From: Amanita rubescens
Lineage: Eukaryota > Basidiomycota > Agaricomycetes > Agaricales > Amanitaceae
Direction of reading: 5' to 3'
NCBI GenBank assembly: GCA_015039365.1
Contig: WION01000636.1
Coordinates: forward strand, 1 to 26,938
DNA length: 26,938 nucleotides
A program made the position numbers and the translations under genes. Shown piece after piece: positions 13,690-25,717 of this stretch. How positions within the stretch are numbered: position 1 is the first letter of the stretch; the number at the start of each line of letters is the position of its first letter. Under the pieces are notes generated by a model. It did no database searches. It saw only the letters and a program-made list of their open reading frames with translations, and was not told the DNA's origin.

Positions 13690-15330
13690 TCACCGTGACA
13701 CTGCGGCTTCGTGTACACCGGCGGTTACGTTCGAGCCGACGACGGTGAGGGGAAGGAGTTTCTTCCACCGGTCCCAACCGATGCCAAACATCCTTTTCTC
13801 TCTACTCCGATCGTCGCCCTCGCCTTCATCATCTCCAATGGCCGGGCTATTCGATTCGGGCGGCCCACCCAGACCCTCGATGTTCAGGAAACTGACATAA
13901 CCATCGATGAGCTTACATTGCTCGCTCGCTTTGCGAACGTTGAACTCAGTACGACGAGGGCCGCTAAGCGGTGCGTGCGAGTGCACGTTAGGGTTGACCG
14001 TGTCTTCCTCCGAGCCAGGCACAGTAAACGCGGGGTACCAGTCCCCCGAAGGCCGACACGGAAGTGGTGAATGCGGCAGATGGTGGTGATGTGATTTACG
14101 AGAAGAGCCATTCAAGTGAGAAGGTGGAGGAGACGGTGGAGGAGTTATGAGCCTAGAATCATCGGCGTCTAGCTGGTAGTCAGGCTCCAATTCATTTCCA
14201 GCGCTGATACCGATAGGCGAGGTGTCCGCCGTAAGCGGAGGGGTACCTTCAATAGTCCTTCTCAACTGTTGGTGCGAGAGAACCTGTGATTGATGAGAAG
14301 GATGATGTGGGTAGTGAGGATAGGTTGCACTGGATGGTGCGTTTCTCCTCGGCGAAAAGGTAGACATGGAAGTGGACGAACTGGAAGTAGCAGTGGACGT
14401 ATTTGTAGTGGCACCTGTCCGAGCACGTGTGATGGAGTAGGGAGGTATATGGGTATTCGCGTGAGAAGGGGTGCGAATGGGATCTGTTGAGCTCCGGCTA
14501 CGGGTATGGGTGCGGTATGAATTGTCTTGAAGGGAGGGTGATGATGTGGAATGAAGAATGGGGGTTGAAGGTGGGGGAGAGGACCAGATCTAGGCGACAA
14601 TAAATAGAGAACAGTAATGGGAGTGAACAAGACGTACAGAAGCACCTGACTGAGGCTGTGACGTAGATCCAGATCTTGCGGTGAAATCGCTGTCACGCCA
14701 GTGCGATTCCCCGTTTGGGTCCGATGCCATATTTAGGTTAGTCATATGCGCTGTTTCTGGGCGCAGCATATTCCCCAGCCTTGCTCGCAGAGCATGTTCT
14801 TGCGGGGTCAACGGTTCATGGTAGAAAGCACGCTGAAGCGAGTGCCGGCGGGTAACAGTGGTTCGGTCTCTCGTGGGAGGCGGCGAGGGTGATATTGAAC
14901 GCGTCGATAAGCGAGTTGAGTGAGTCGATGTATGCGGTCTTTTACCATCGAAGAACCTTGATCTTGAACCCGGTGTCATGGTCCCATCACTTTCCGTCTT
15001 GGGGGAGTAGAATACCTCCGTCGACGGCGAATGTGGCGCGTTGTTGATGGCAGACCGAAAGAGGAAATTCCCTCTGTACTGCTCGTCTGCTAATTCTGCG
15101 TACCTGCATCTCTGGCCAGGCGAGGCAGGACGCGAGTAAAGTTCAAGTGGTGGAAGTGGAGGTGGAGGTGGAGATGTAACACGACGGGATGAACTTCTCC
15201 TGGAAGGGGAAGACTTGCGCGGTGGAGAAGAAATGCTAGTGTCGCGGACTTCGTCACTACGACGGAGAGTTTCTCTGAGAAGACGTTCTGAACGACTAGG
15301 GGGACGCTGAGGAGGAGGAATAGAAAGCAT
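13690..15330 (-). CDS. conserved-looking Ser/Pro/Arg-rich protein of unknown function (530 aa)
   Basis: Two exons (15330-14638 and 14589-13690) flank a 48-nt intron (GTACGT...CCTAG). Both exons read through in one frame to a 530-residue protein. Most of it is low-complexity and probably disordered, with runs of Ser, Pro, Arg and His, for example SRRSSSRRVTSPPPPPLPP around residue 42-61. More ordered stretches are LADEQYRGNFLFRSAINN (about 80-97), FYHEPLTPQEHALRARLGNM (about 169-188, likely helical) and QCKLIDGYVSFLNIEGLGG in the C-terminal third. There is no signal peptide, membrane segment or catalytic motif. I do not recognise the family; such proteins often carry short interaction or phosphorylation motifs. 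The start is the first ATG of the long open frame. A later in-frame Met in exon 2 (14367) is internal to the spliced frame. Confidence 0.78.
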
Positions 15331-18300
15331 TGTGGAAGAGTGGCAAAAAAGTGAAGGATTGATATAGTTATAGTCTCAGGCATGTTATGTCTGGTGTTTA
15401 TGTCACACGCGGGTTACATGAGGCGCGATTCCTTTCCTCACCCCAGATTAATTTCGTTATTTTTTCTTTCAAGTTCACACGACTCTTCCCCTGCTTTCGG
15501 TCCCCCTCCGAGTTCAAATCTTTCACTGCCTGGACTCCTTTGTAACCTATATCCAGGTCATCGCGATGCTGGCACGGCCTGTAAACAACGTGTCCGATGC
15601 TACTGCCTACCAATCTCCACGCTTCTGCACTGCTCTAGCTCGACTTCCCCATGCGGTAATTCAGGTCCATCCTGGACCATTCCGGTAAGTACTCTGGTCT
15701 CCCGACATCTCGTGGACCATCCCGTCCACACTCCGCTTCTCATGTAACGTATACACGTCATCCGCAAAGTCATACAGGAGTCATCTGCCATCCCATCCCA
15801 GGGTCTGCTGGGAAGAATATAATATCGATTATCGGCCTACGCAACGTTCAACCCGAACCCGAGGCATGCGGTAGTAAGCCACCAATGGTAAGCTAATATC
15901 CGAAGTTTCACGCTAACGCTGCAGAAACAAGCTTTCGAACCCACGCGTGAAGAAGATCTTTCAAAGTCACTCTCTCTCTATGACGCATATCCTTTACTCC
16001 CACTCAATGGCGTAAATAGAGCACAAAAATATCTGCTTCAATCAATTATCCAACGCTATCTATCCGGATCCTTCGTCCACCTGGTCATAGCGCACTCCAC
16101 CTCTCCACTTGTTGAACGTCGCCTCTTATGCCAGAGTCCGTAGTGATTCTCACATCCGTGGAATCCTATGGTCCGTGCATCCTTCTCCGGCAATTTTGCC
16201 GAAACACCATTCACTGACAGCTTCTTTCTATCCTCCTGGATTTGTGGCTGCTGCGTGCAAAAAACCTTGTGTGTAATCATCTTTAGCCAAAGTGGCGTTG
16301 CGCTTCCGCTTCGGCCCCTAGAACTGTCGCACGGTTCTGCTTTCCAAACCACCTCGCCTTAACTTTCCCCCGTTTTCTAGATTCATGTACTCATCGGCCG
16401 TTTCTACCGTGCTACTCTCTGTTCATCGATAATCGACCCTTTGCTCGTGATGCTGCGAATACATACTACCACCGGCTCGCGCAGCTTAAAGAAGTCAATT
16501 GGCTATCTAATCTATTTCAGTGCCCTATCTATCTATCGCAGGATGGTTCTCAAATTCCGCCGGTACTCGCACTCTCCTGAACGTGTACGCGGCCGGCTCT
16601 TCCTGTTCAACGTGACTTTGTACTATTTACTATTCTACTACTAATCCCCGCAGGGCACGAATAACTTACGCGGTCCACGGTCGTGATCGGTGAGGGACGA
16701 CCGCGTGAGCCAAAAAGATGTTTTGCGATGTGCGACAGCGCTGGGGCAGGGACACCATGATGCACCTGGATGTGCACGTCTCCACACTATCTGCGCAGCC
16801 GCTCCGGCCACTAACCACCACCATCGCGCCTCGCACCTTTGTCAATCTTTTTTTTTTCACTCGACTTTCTTGCTCATCCAGCGTCGTGGAAATCATCGTG
16901 AGAATGATGACTCAGGGAGAGCTTATCCAAGCTAGGCCTCGAGGCTCGATTGACAGGGGATACCATCAGGGTAAGTATTACAATTAGTGATGTAGTTTTC
17001 ATAGTACTAAGAGTAGAGTTGTATTGAACGTGTATGCCTAGTTCGTTTTGCACGGGTAATCTACTAGTATAATGTCTCGATGTGCAACCGTTGCGTTTGA
17101 TCAGAAAGCTTTGTTTGAAAGCTGTCGAACGCATATGCAGGACTCAACGTGATATCTAACAAACAACGGCGAGCCGTCGGATGGTATGTCCGGTCATGTG
17201 TTTGCAGGGCCGTCGACAGAACATCATTCGGTATGGCCAGACCGGTAACTTGATATACAACGAGTAAAGCACATGCCAGGTCCTTCCATTACCTGTCTGG
17301 GAATATTCCAAGACTCTTCATGTAGAGACAGTAGTATGCTCCTGAAGGCAAAGTTTAACGTTGAAGTGGAGATTGGTAGGTGTTTACATTCAATTATTTG
17401 CGATCGTGATCGTCGTTAGGCTCGTGTGGTATGTCGGAACAGGCTTCAGGGCCGTCCGAATGTTAGATTCTTGAGTGGTCGTGTGATCTGCAATTTGACA
17501 TCTTAGCTGCCTTGTGGAATGGTACCGGTATAGTGCGGGTTACAAGGGCCGTATACTTGATATTTAAACAGCCGTGAGGCGATTAGATTGTACCAGGCTC
17601 TCGGAGGCTCTCGGCAATCCTTGATTAAATGCGATCCGACGGCCCGCCACGTAACTTAGGGCCAATCATTCTATTCTTTTCCAGTAAATCAAAGGCTTGA
17701 CCTTGACATACAAATCGTGAGATGTGACGTTATAACGATTGGTTTCAATCACCCCAGGCGAATGATCTGTGGGGTTTTTAGCTCCGTCAAGAAGTCCTTC
17801 ATCGGTCTCACACGTCGTTGAGATCCCGGAAAACGATGAGCGTATGTAAGTATCGATCGTGGTATACGCAATGCCTCGTTGGTCGGTGATCTAACAATGT
17901 TGAGCTTGGCTACGCGCTCTTGCTACACGCGCTCAGGCCGCTGGTACCGCAGGCGACCTGCATCAACACGTGTTTTACTAGGTGGCGCGTATCCTCGAAC
18001 CGGAACTGGGACGTTATGAACGTGGTAGAAAATTTTCAAGCGCTGGTCATCGTACCGTAGTAATCACGAGCCAGAATCCTGCGGTGAGGCTAAAAGATTT
18101 CGGCCTAAACTTGGAACGACCCGACCTGGCGGTGCAAAATATGTTATATGACAGTCACGCTGACTGCATGGTGTCGGCCGGTGTGGCGTGGCATTGGGTG
18201 TGGGCTCGCCATGATCGATCAGAAGTAACTTGTCTAATAAATGGCGACCGCATGACAAGTAGAGTATATGGAAAAAGAAACCAAATGTAGACTTACCCAG

Positions 18301-19049
18301 GCACCCTCAGTTACAGTGAAAGTGGAGTAATTCAAAAGGCCTTCGATCCAGAAAACTTGAGTCTGTTTCGAAATTGAAATGGCGAACTGTTATGGGCGTC
18401 GTGCGGTCTATCTCGGAGATCTGGCAGGCATGTCACCATTTCCCTTGGACCGCGTTTCACAATAGCCCTGCTATTTTTTACATAAAGCAGAAGGAGGGGT
18501 GTTGATTAGTTAGATTATGTCCGCAGTAAGTTCCATCGATCCAGGACGCTTAATTTCTCGATGCGGGGGCATCGGAAGGCTGTCACTGACCGATCAATGA
18601 GGGCGCAAAGTAGCAGCGTAGGTCCACACAGGGTACTTGAAAGTTGTTCCATTGCATGTATGCTGTGTAAATTCCATGTTTATAATGCAGTTGGCTTGCA
18701 TTGCTGTGATTAGCATGGAGAGGGAAGGCGAAAAGCATGAGGCAATTTAGCACATATAGTTAGTAATTAGGCGGTGTTGAGATCATGTATCGGTGTGGGA
18801 TGCGGTGGACCACTTTTCACACGGTACAGAATCGTCTTTTCGAATTACATTTCCGTTTTGGGCGGTGGCAGACTTGAAAGGGATTCAATTCATTCGCAAA
18901 TCGAATCCGTCTGCTTCTACGGTACACGATGTGATGTGCTTTCAAATTTTAATGCCTGGATTCAAGTTCCAGAAACACGGAACTACATTTCCAAAAGCTA
19001 ACCGAGCTCTTACTCAATTGCCATCGTGTATCGGAAACATCGTGTCGTA
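15331..19049. other. gene-poor interval upstream of the 530-aa gene
   Basis: The first several hundred bases are pyrimidine-rich on the plus strand and probably hold the promoter and 5' UTR of the minus-strand gene starting at 15330. Beyond that I see no gene with supporting motifs. A stop-free plus-strand stretch of about 53 codons near 16419-16578 has a protein-like composition (contains RPFARDAANTYYHRLAQLKE) but lacks a start and recognisable neighbours. Open frames at 17982-18290 and 18793-19053 show no family signature, and the latter touches the 3' end of the dioxygenase gene. No RNA genes or long repeats were seen; AGGCTCTCGG occurs twice in tandem near 17600. Confidence 0.45.
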
Positions 19050-20600
19050 CTAGACATCATTCACCTCCTCGCAAAACTTCTTGACTTCCTTCCCAAGTGA
19101 TACTGTCTGCCTCTCGACCATATCTCTGGTCTCTCGCACGAATTCGTCCTGCCAACCCATTGCCTCCACATCGTCGACGATCTGCTTCTCCAGGCCCAGA
19201 ACCGCGGAAAGCTGGTTGGGCAGCCACCTGACAATCGGGCTTCCTCCAGTTGCCGTCTTGTGCTGCGTTCTGCGAAGGATGTACTCTCTAGTAAAAGTCC
19301 AGTGCCGGTACCTGAACTCTCTGACACCATCCAAGATGCGGAGGAACAACAGTGCACTATTCTTTGCCTTCATGGCGTATTCCCGTGTTCCAATTTCTTG
19401 ACTCTTGTGGTGCGTCCACTCTAGGAACTCTCGGTGGTTCCCGGGACGGTATTGCCGGAAGTCCTCGAGTATACGCGTAAGGGGCGTGTCAGGCATCGGA
19501 ACCTGAAGGAAGTTGTCCATTAACGGGATCATCGAATCGTTTGCTCCAGACTCTCCGCGAAAACTGAGGTAATCGTCAGAGACACCGCTGTACTTGACCC
19601 CGTTAGGGAACATGGTTTGTGAGGTAATGCCAAAAATAAAGGTTCGGAAATGAGTGTACGAAGATGGTTTTGATTTATTCCACATTGCTGGGACGCTTAC
19701 GTTAGAATGAGAAAGGTTCAAGGAATATATGCACACGCACTATCCATAGTCTTATTGACCTTCCGCAAGGCGTCGAGCGTTTCCTCAAGACCATCGTCAA
19801 ACAATATTCGGTCATCAGATTCGACCCCTTGGAGACCCTTCAGCACACCCCGGACGAGACCACCCGAGTGCCTGACCATGTCTACATGTACCAGAACAAA
19901 CCCAGCCTCACTACTGGTTCGATCGAGTCCGTGCTCGAACGCACGGATCAATGCGATGTTGTCATACTCCAGGCCTTTGGACGGGTCCAGAAGTCGGTAG
20001 TTGGCCAACGCGTATGAACCAGCATATCTACAAGGAGTTAGAGCGTCGTATTAATGTTATAAATTCTAGACTCCTAACTCCATGAATGGTTTGAACCCTG
20101 TAAGTTGGGCTACCTTCGCAATCGGCTTTGCTATCTGGGCTGGAAGGACGTCTCGTCCAAGGCCATAACTATTCCCAGTCCTTACGAACTCGTGGTGGCA
20201 GGGCTCTAGAAGGTATGCGGAAGCAAGAAAGGAGTAGTCCCTATACAGCGCCGAAAGTACCACCTGATTATCTCTGTACTTGTCAATCTCGTTGGAGAGA
20301 TCTGGAAAGTCGAGGTCGACGGTTTCACCTAGCTTGTTCTGCGCCAATAGACCTGGTTCTCCGGAAGCGGTTTTGATCGGCAGTGCCTGGAGCAGCTTCT
20401 CGAGGCGCTCGAACTCGACGGGAAGCGTAGTAAGAGGATCCTTCTTCGCGTCACAAATGCTCGACTTTTAGGACAATATCGCTCACCTGCCGTGGGAGGA
20501 AACCGCGCGACGTCGAGACCATAAAGGCGGGCAAGGACGTATCTTCAGGACGAGAATTATCGAGAACGTTGAATTCACAGGTCTTTCCTAGAATCATCAT
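19050..20600 (-). CDS. BNA2: indoleamine 2,3-dioxygenase (466 aa)
   Basis: Heme enzyme that opens the indole ring of L-tryptophan to N-formylkynurenine, the first step of the kynurenine route to NAD. Four exons: 20600-20487, 20440-20079, 20027-19741 and 19687-19050, 1401 nt in consistent phase. The second exon could begin three bases earlier, at 20443. Family signatures: RGFLPRQ near residues 32-38, NYRLLDPSKG in exon 3, FRTFIFG and MFPNGV, FRGESGAND (about 297-305), YRPGNHREFL (about 334-343), RHWTFTREYI (about 382-391, with H383 as the expected proximal heme ligand) and ATGGSP followed by WLPNQL. There is no signal peptide, so it is probably cytosolic. The start is the first of two tandem ATGs; a TATA box lies about 145 bp upstream. 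Length is in the fungal IDO range. IDO subtype cannot be assigned by eye. Confidence 0.94.
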
Positions 20601-21319
20601 CGTGAAAGATTCAATTGGTTTGTTGCAGGGCAATACTCTTGGATTTCAGCTTGTTATACGCTAGCATTCGTTGCAGCCCCTGGCATGTCACCTGAGCACC
20701 GACGGTCAGGTCTTCGGGTTCGGAACATCTGTGACGGTGAAACTTATATATAGGTCAGCCCGGATCATGTCATACAGATAAGAAATAACACAAAACACAT
20801 TTTGTTGGCGACTACACTTACACCATGGTCCCTAGCCCCTAGCGCCGGGGTCGAAGTGTCGTGTCGACGCGCGATATTGCGTGTTCCCTCCCAATCTCGC
20901 CCCTTGCGTCTTTATCTTGTAATATCCGCGAGAACCGTCTCCATTTCGAATTCATTCCTCGTTTCCACATCCCATTCTTGGCGTCCTCCCTCGACCGTCT
21001 TCTGGATGGACTTGACGGGGATTTCCGGCCGTCAGGATTCTCGTCATGAGAACGAATGGCATTTTATAGATTCCTCAGAAAAGATGGTGTGTTGCGTCAA
21101 GCTCTGCTTCGGAGAACGTAATCCGCCAAGAGGACATCTAAGATACCAGAAAACAGCTACTAGGTATGTAGTCACGGACAGGATGCTACGATTCTTGCCT
21201 TGAGAAGAGAGTAATATATAAAAAACCAATTGCTACAAACTATCTAGCCATAGCAAATACATCCCACACAACACTAATCACCGCAAGTACAAAGGAGAAA
21301 AAGAAAAAGAAAACATCGA
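20601..21319. other. intergenic: IDO promoter and RNA exonuclease 3' flank
   Basis: The part next to 20600 contains the dioxygenase promoter with a TATA box near 20743. The part next to 21320 should hold the 3' UTR of the exonuclease gene. Between them, minus-strand frames at about 20860-21060 are open for 35-70 codons, but I see no start, splicing pattern or family that supports a gene. Confidence 0.5.
20743..20753 (-). promoter_or_regulatory. TATA box of the dioxygenase gene
   Basis: TATATATAAG on the minus strand, about 145 bp before the predicted start codon at 20600. This would place transcription start roughly 110-115 nt before the ATG. It is the clearest core-promoter element in that interval. 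Confidence 0.5.
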
Positions 21320-24064
21320 TCACTGTTTCACACCCAAAAACAAAAGACCCCTCTTTGTCAACTCAACCGCTTCTTCCAAATCCCTCCCATCAGCAGCAGT
21401 CCATCGGCTACCCCATGTACTGGCTGCCATCTCCTCCGTTGACTTGCCCTGCCTTATCGATGTCTCAAACGCAGTTTTGCGGACATTGAGCACTGCCATA
21501 CGACGCGGATCCGAGTGACCAGTGAATATGATAAGCGCTGTACGTGGTGGAAGAGATGCGTGGAGAGTCTTGAGATGGACGTTCAGAGCAGTAAGTATCT
21601 GTATTATTTGATCTCGCGAGGGTGGAGGAGCTGGTTTAGGCATAGGACCGTCTATTGATGGTTTGGCGGTTGTCCCTATCTCACAAGTTTTAGTTCGGGT
21701 TTGTGTCAAGGATCACTCGCAACGACTTACAGCCTAGGGTATCCGCCAACGACATGAACCTCCCAAACACAAACTGATGACTTGGCGTTACGTCCAGCAG
21801 ACCTTTCAACACCTCTTCATCGGTCGTACACGCAATCGTCGTTGTCGCCTTGGACCCATGCATCGTCTGCGGATTCCCATAATCTACCACGGCCGAACGT
21901 GCACCGTTGCCGGCAGGACCCCGAGTCGACCTCGACATCCGCTCAAAGATAGACTCGTAGTCGACTTTGAACTCGCCAAAGCCAGTACCCATCTCGAGCT
22001 TCTTCTTGAGCAAACTGATGCACGCGCGCGCGTCTTCCTCGGGATCGTGCCCGCCCTCGCCGCGGTTCTGGATCTCGCGGCCGCACCACTTTCGCGTAAG
22101 CCACGCTAGGCCGGGTTTCAGAGGCCGTCCGCGTGGGTGGTGATAGATGAGCGCAGTGTCAATGCAGAGTGGATGGCTGATTTTGAGCGCTTTGAGGTCC
22201 GACTCGAGTGAATGTCCGAGAAGGACTGGAGTGATATACGTCGATGAGACGTTGGCCGTGGACGAAGATGTAGCAGGAATAGCAAAGGGGTTGGGTGGAA
22301 GAGGCGCCAAAAGCTTCATTATATGCGACTGCACCTCGGCAAAAGTTGTTGTTACAGGCGCCAGCGCTTCCGCAGTTATCCCAGACCACCTGGAGCTCTA
22401 ATGTGAACTTTTGATACAGTAACAGACAGTTTTACGTACCGCGTCAGATAATCCGTTATAGGCTTTGAGGGCTTCACCAACTGATCGTACACAACCTTTT
22501 CGGTATAATAATCGATAATACACACGCGCGTGAGCTCCTTTCCGTCCTCCGTCAAACACTACATAGCGCAAGGTTCATTAGCTGCACCCGGAAGAGACAT
22601 GCGACATACCATCTCGCAATCGATAGCATATATCTTGCGAACCGGCATTCCGTTCTTCCCTACCAATGGATTCTCAGGCTTTGGCGTCTCCCGCCATCTG
22701 GGTGTATATTGGAAAACGTCAGCCATATACGTCGGCACGGGGTAATCATTCTCAATCATCTGCTCCACCGGTAGCACATACTGTAACGGATCCTTGTTCT
22801 TCAACGCCTCTGCTGAAACGCCGCATCTTAGTACACACAGAAGGAACAAAATCAAGTCAAACGTACAAGTCAACCGCTGTGCAACCCGCCTTTTTCTCTC
22901 TTCCCCGCTAACAGGCCCATGGAAGAACGCACTAAGAACGCTATGCATCCGAGTTTGGTCTCCAGGTGCACGTGTCGGACATGCATGACTAAACGTTGAC
23001 GCAATGAAGGGTATATGCACACCGAGCGGGCCGTCTTGGGAAGACTCAGGCTCCATTACGTGGTGAGATAAAAGTGGGATTGCGAGTGGAAGGTTTGGGT
23101 TCGCGGTGGCAGTTGTTGGGAGTGGAGGTAAGCTAAGCAGGTCGGACGTAATACCCGTAGCGAGCACGACAACGACTTTTTCTATTGCATATGGATTCTA
23201 ATGCTCGTTCGTCAGTAGGGGAGAAACTGTTGGTTACTGGTTACCACACACTCACGTCAATTCGTAACCAAGTCGGTGGAGGGGCATCAGCCATCAGATG
23301 TAGCACCAGTTCACGGACGTCCTGTAAAGGTAAAACGCCATATAAGTACGAACCCAACAACGGCATGTTGAAAATGACTGACATCGATGCCAACTGCGTG
23401 GTTTCTCCTCACAATCTCTCCATTCGCATACATGAACCTAGGGAGGGCGGCCTGTCTCACACGGAGATAACGTACGCGACCGCGAACATAGTGGACGTGA
23501 GCGGGATTGTTGCGGTCATTTCGATTTGAATTTGAATTTGGGTGTCGAACGTCAGTTGCATCGGCGTAGGAGAGCAACATGACGGTCGATGTAGTAGGAG
23601 GGGTAGTAAAAGTAGTCGTGACCAGAAGTTATGAGTACGGCGCGCATGAATGAGAGAAAAGAAGAAACGTCCGTCCAGGGACGCGTGGGCACGGGTTTAG
23701 TAAAAACGTCAAAATCAAATCACCGCGCAGCACTGCCATGTCCTCTCAAGTCAAGGCTCACAGAGAATCCCAATCAGAAAACGAGAATTGAAAATACACA
23801 CACATCAGCCTTGTGCTCTTGCTTTTTCGCTTTTTTCTGCTTTCGTTTTTCCACACGCGTCCATTCCTCGTTTTTTCCACTTCCTCCTAACCCAGCGCTG
23901 TCTTGCCCCATGCTAGCATACGGTCCGGATGTCTTCTTCTTCTTTGCCGGATCATCCTTGCCGTCGTTGTCGTCCACATCGGGGTCCGGAGGGTCTCCAA
24001 TTTTGATCTTTTTGCTCAACGGGGTTTCGGATAGGGACAGCGAATTCGGTGGCGCTCGTTTCAT
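21320..24064 (-). CDS. REX1: Rex1/Rnh70-type 3'-5' RNA exonuclease, DEDDh family (687 aa)
   Basis: A 3'-5' exonuclease of the family that trims 5S rRNA, tRNA and other nuclear RNAs. Eight exons: 24064-23804, 23451-23383, 23321-23256, 23197-22867, 22812-22610, 22558-22440, 22389-21731 and 21675-21320, 2064 nt with all phases consistent. Residues 1-87 are Lys-rich (KKIKIGD, EKRKQKKAKKQEHK), a likely nuclear localisation region. MIENDYPVPTYMADVFQ precedes the nuclease domain. The catalytic set is visible: D307 and E309 in YAIDCEM, D414 in GHSLESDL, H464 and D469 in HDPEEDA. The tail with IIFTGHSDPRRM fits Rnh70 more than short Rex4-like enzymes. Intron 1 is unusually long (352 nt), so the exon 1 to exon 2 join is the least certain; the rest is firm. 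Confidence 0.94.
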
Positions 24065-24228
24065 GACGTGAGCAGAAGCAAGTGACTAAAAAACACCTCG
24101 AACAAAAAAAAAAAATCTCGCTTCCTCGTTCGCAGCGTGTTTACGCTTGCTTGGCTCTGGGATCATTACTGTACTATTGGACATTTGTGATACTATAAGT
24201 TACCAACGCGAAATATCATCATAAGAAA

Positions 24229-25717
24229 TTATAGCGAATCCTCTGAATCCCACCGCGATATCTTGTCCAACGGCCGATAGTAATATTGTTTGTATTTTTT
24301 AGTTTCGTTCCGCTTTGCTGGTCGCGGCATCATGCTCTTGATCAAAGCCGCACGTTCCTGGTCTTCGTCCATCTCGGGCACGTAAAACCATCGGGATTCT
24401 AACGGTCGATCACGATCATCCTATCCATGCGTTTTGTTTAGTTATACATAGGATCAACTGGATAAACGGTGACTTGCCTTGCCGCTGCTGTCTACTTTCC
24501 CAAAGATGCCGCTTCCCCGTCCCGCAATGCCGCTTTCTAGCACGCGTAAAAAGACCGTAAACCATTCCTCGTCACTTTTCTGCGCCTTGAGGGCGGGCCG
24601 TGACTGCATGACAGACTTGTACAAGAAAGAAACGGGAAGAGAAGATGCGCGAGATGCAGCCATGCTTTCGATTAGCATACCAAGAATCTCGCCATCTTGA
24701 GCGTCCTGCCGTAATTCAGCAGAACTTGCGCCAATAAATGACGCAGAGGGACAAGGATCTTCCGCCTTTATGGAAGATGGTGGTGGATCTTCCGCAGGTT
24801 TCGACAGTGCGGGCTCTTTAGCAGATGGCCGGCCAACCTCTTTCGGGTTGGCCCTCTTCTTCCCTCCTTCGATTCGCCGTTTCTTCCTGGACGACTCAGG
24901 GCCAGGATTGTCCTCCTTCCTCTTTTTTCCATCTCCGAGCTTTCTTTTAACACCACGGGACCCTGACCCCAACTGCGTTTCATCAACCCTATTCTCCCTC
25001 GGACCTAATACAGCCTTTACGATGACGTCAAGCATAGGCTTTGGAAGTGGATCCAGAATCTCCTTCGAGTTAAGATCCGACCGCTCCAGTAGCTCCATAT
25101 TTTGATTAGGTGCCTGTTGTGGGTTAGATGACGAGCAGCGCTACTTTGATCAACGTGCTCACCATCGCGTCTTGAACATCTTCGCCTAGAGAGAGCATTT
25201 CGGATATGGGGGAGGAAAGAGGCGAGGAAAGGGGGGAGGAAAAAGGTAGCGGGGAACTCGCATGTGATATAGGCGACAACGGAGGGGAAGATGGGGGGAG
25301 AGGAGAAGAAGGGGTGGGGCCAAAGCTACTGTCCCGGTCCGTATCTAGAGCCGGCAGAGTATCTGCGGAGTCCGATACGGGCGTTTCAAGTTCCTTCTCC
25401 CAACTAGACAGTGGTCGATGTTCGCATATACGAGGTTTTGAATGAAATTTATGCGGCATTGGGTCAGTTTTCCACCTGCCACGTTCAGCAGAGACCACGA
25501 AAAAAGTCGAGCGATGTGATTCTGGTGCAAAGTAATAGGACGCGTCCTGCGAATCCTCTTCTTCGCCGATCGGGGAGTAATCAGACGTTGCAGTGAAAAG
25601 TTGTGGTGCAGCATAGTAAGAATCCAAGAAAGGCCGTCGATAAAATGGCATAGTAGGACTAGAGGGTGAAAATGCAGAGCAAGACGTCCTGGTTGGGGAA
25701 GACGAGGATGATGCCAT
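24229..25717 (-). CDS. nuclear-looking protein of unknown function (460 aa)
   Basis: Three exons: 25717-25163, 25113-24478 and 24420-24229, in consistent phase. The second intron starts with GCAAGT, a GC-AG intron. Residues 1-185 are Ser/Pro-rich with repeated SSPL units (about 136-172). Exon 2 carries basic clusters (VKRKLGDGKKRK, SRKKRRIEGGKKR; about 239-271) typical of nuclear localisation signals. The C-terminal 130 residues look folded: EILGMLIESMAASRASSLP, then EEWFTVFLRVLESGIAG, ESRWFYVPEMDEDQERAALI, and a basic end KYKQYYYRPLDKISRWD. The helix-helix-strand feel could suit a winged-helix-like domain, but that is a guess. I do not recognise the family. It is transcribed divergently from glyoxalase I across 160 bp. 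Confidence 0.82.

Noticed and set aside
13690..14367. Separate 225-aa gene starting MSTFSPRRN
   Set aside because: The same frame continues upstream to a 48-nt intron and joins the 231-codon first exon, giving one 530-aa protein.
15505..15530. tRNA-like T-loop sequence (GAGTTCAAATC)
   Set aside because: No paired T-stem, anticodon arm or acceptor stem could be drawn around it.
18793..19053. Plus-strand open frame of 86 codons next to the dioxygenase stop
   Set aside because: No family signature; it overlaps the end of a well-supported gene on the other strand and is within the length expected by chance.
20802..21203. Plus-strand open frame of 133 codons between the dioxygenase and the exonuclease
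   Set aside because: No domain and no splice pattern; it overlaps the dioxygenase promoter region and 3' flank of the exonuclease. Minus-strand frames here are equally unsupported.
23773..24064. Lys-rich N-terminal exon of the exonuclease as an independent small gene
   Set aside because: It opens with a clear ATG, ends at a GT donor in phase with the next exon, and Lys-rich N-termini are usual in this exonuclease family.
24454..25098. Separate 214-aa gene starting MELLERSD
   Set aside because: The frame extends upstream to a good acceptor at 25114 and joins the Ser-rich exon in phase; downstream it splices into the 24229-24420 exon.
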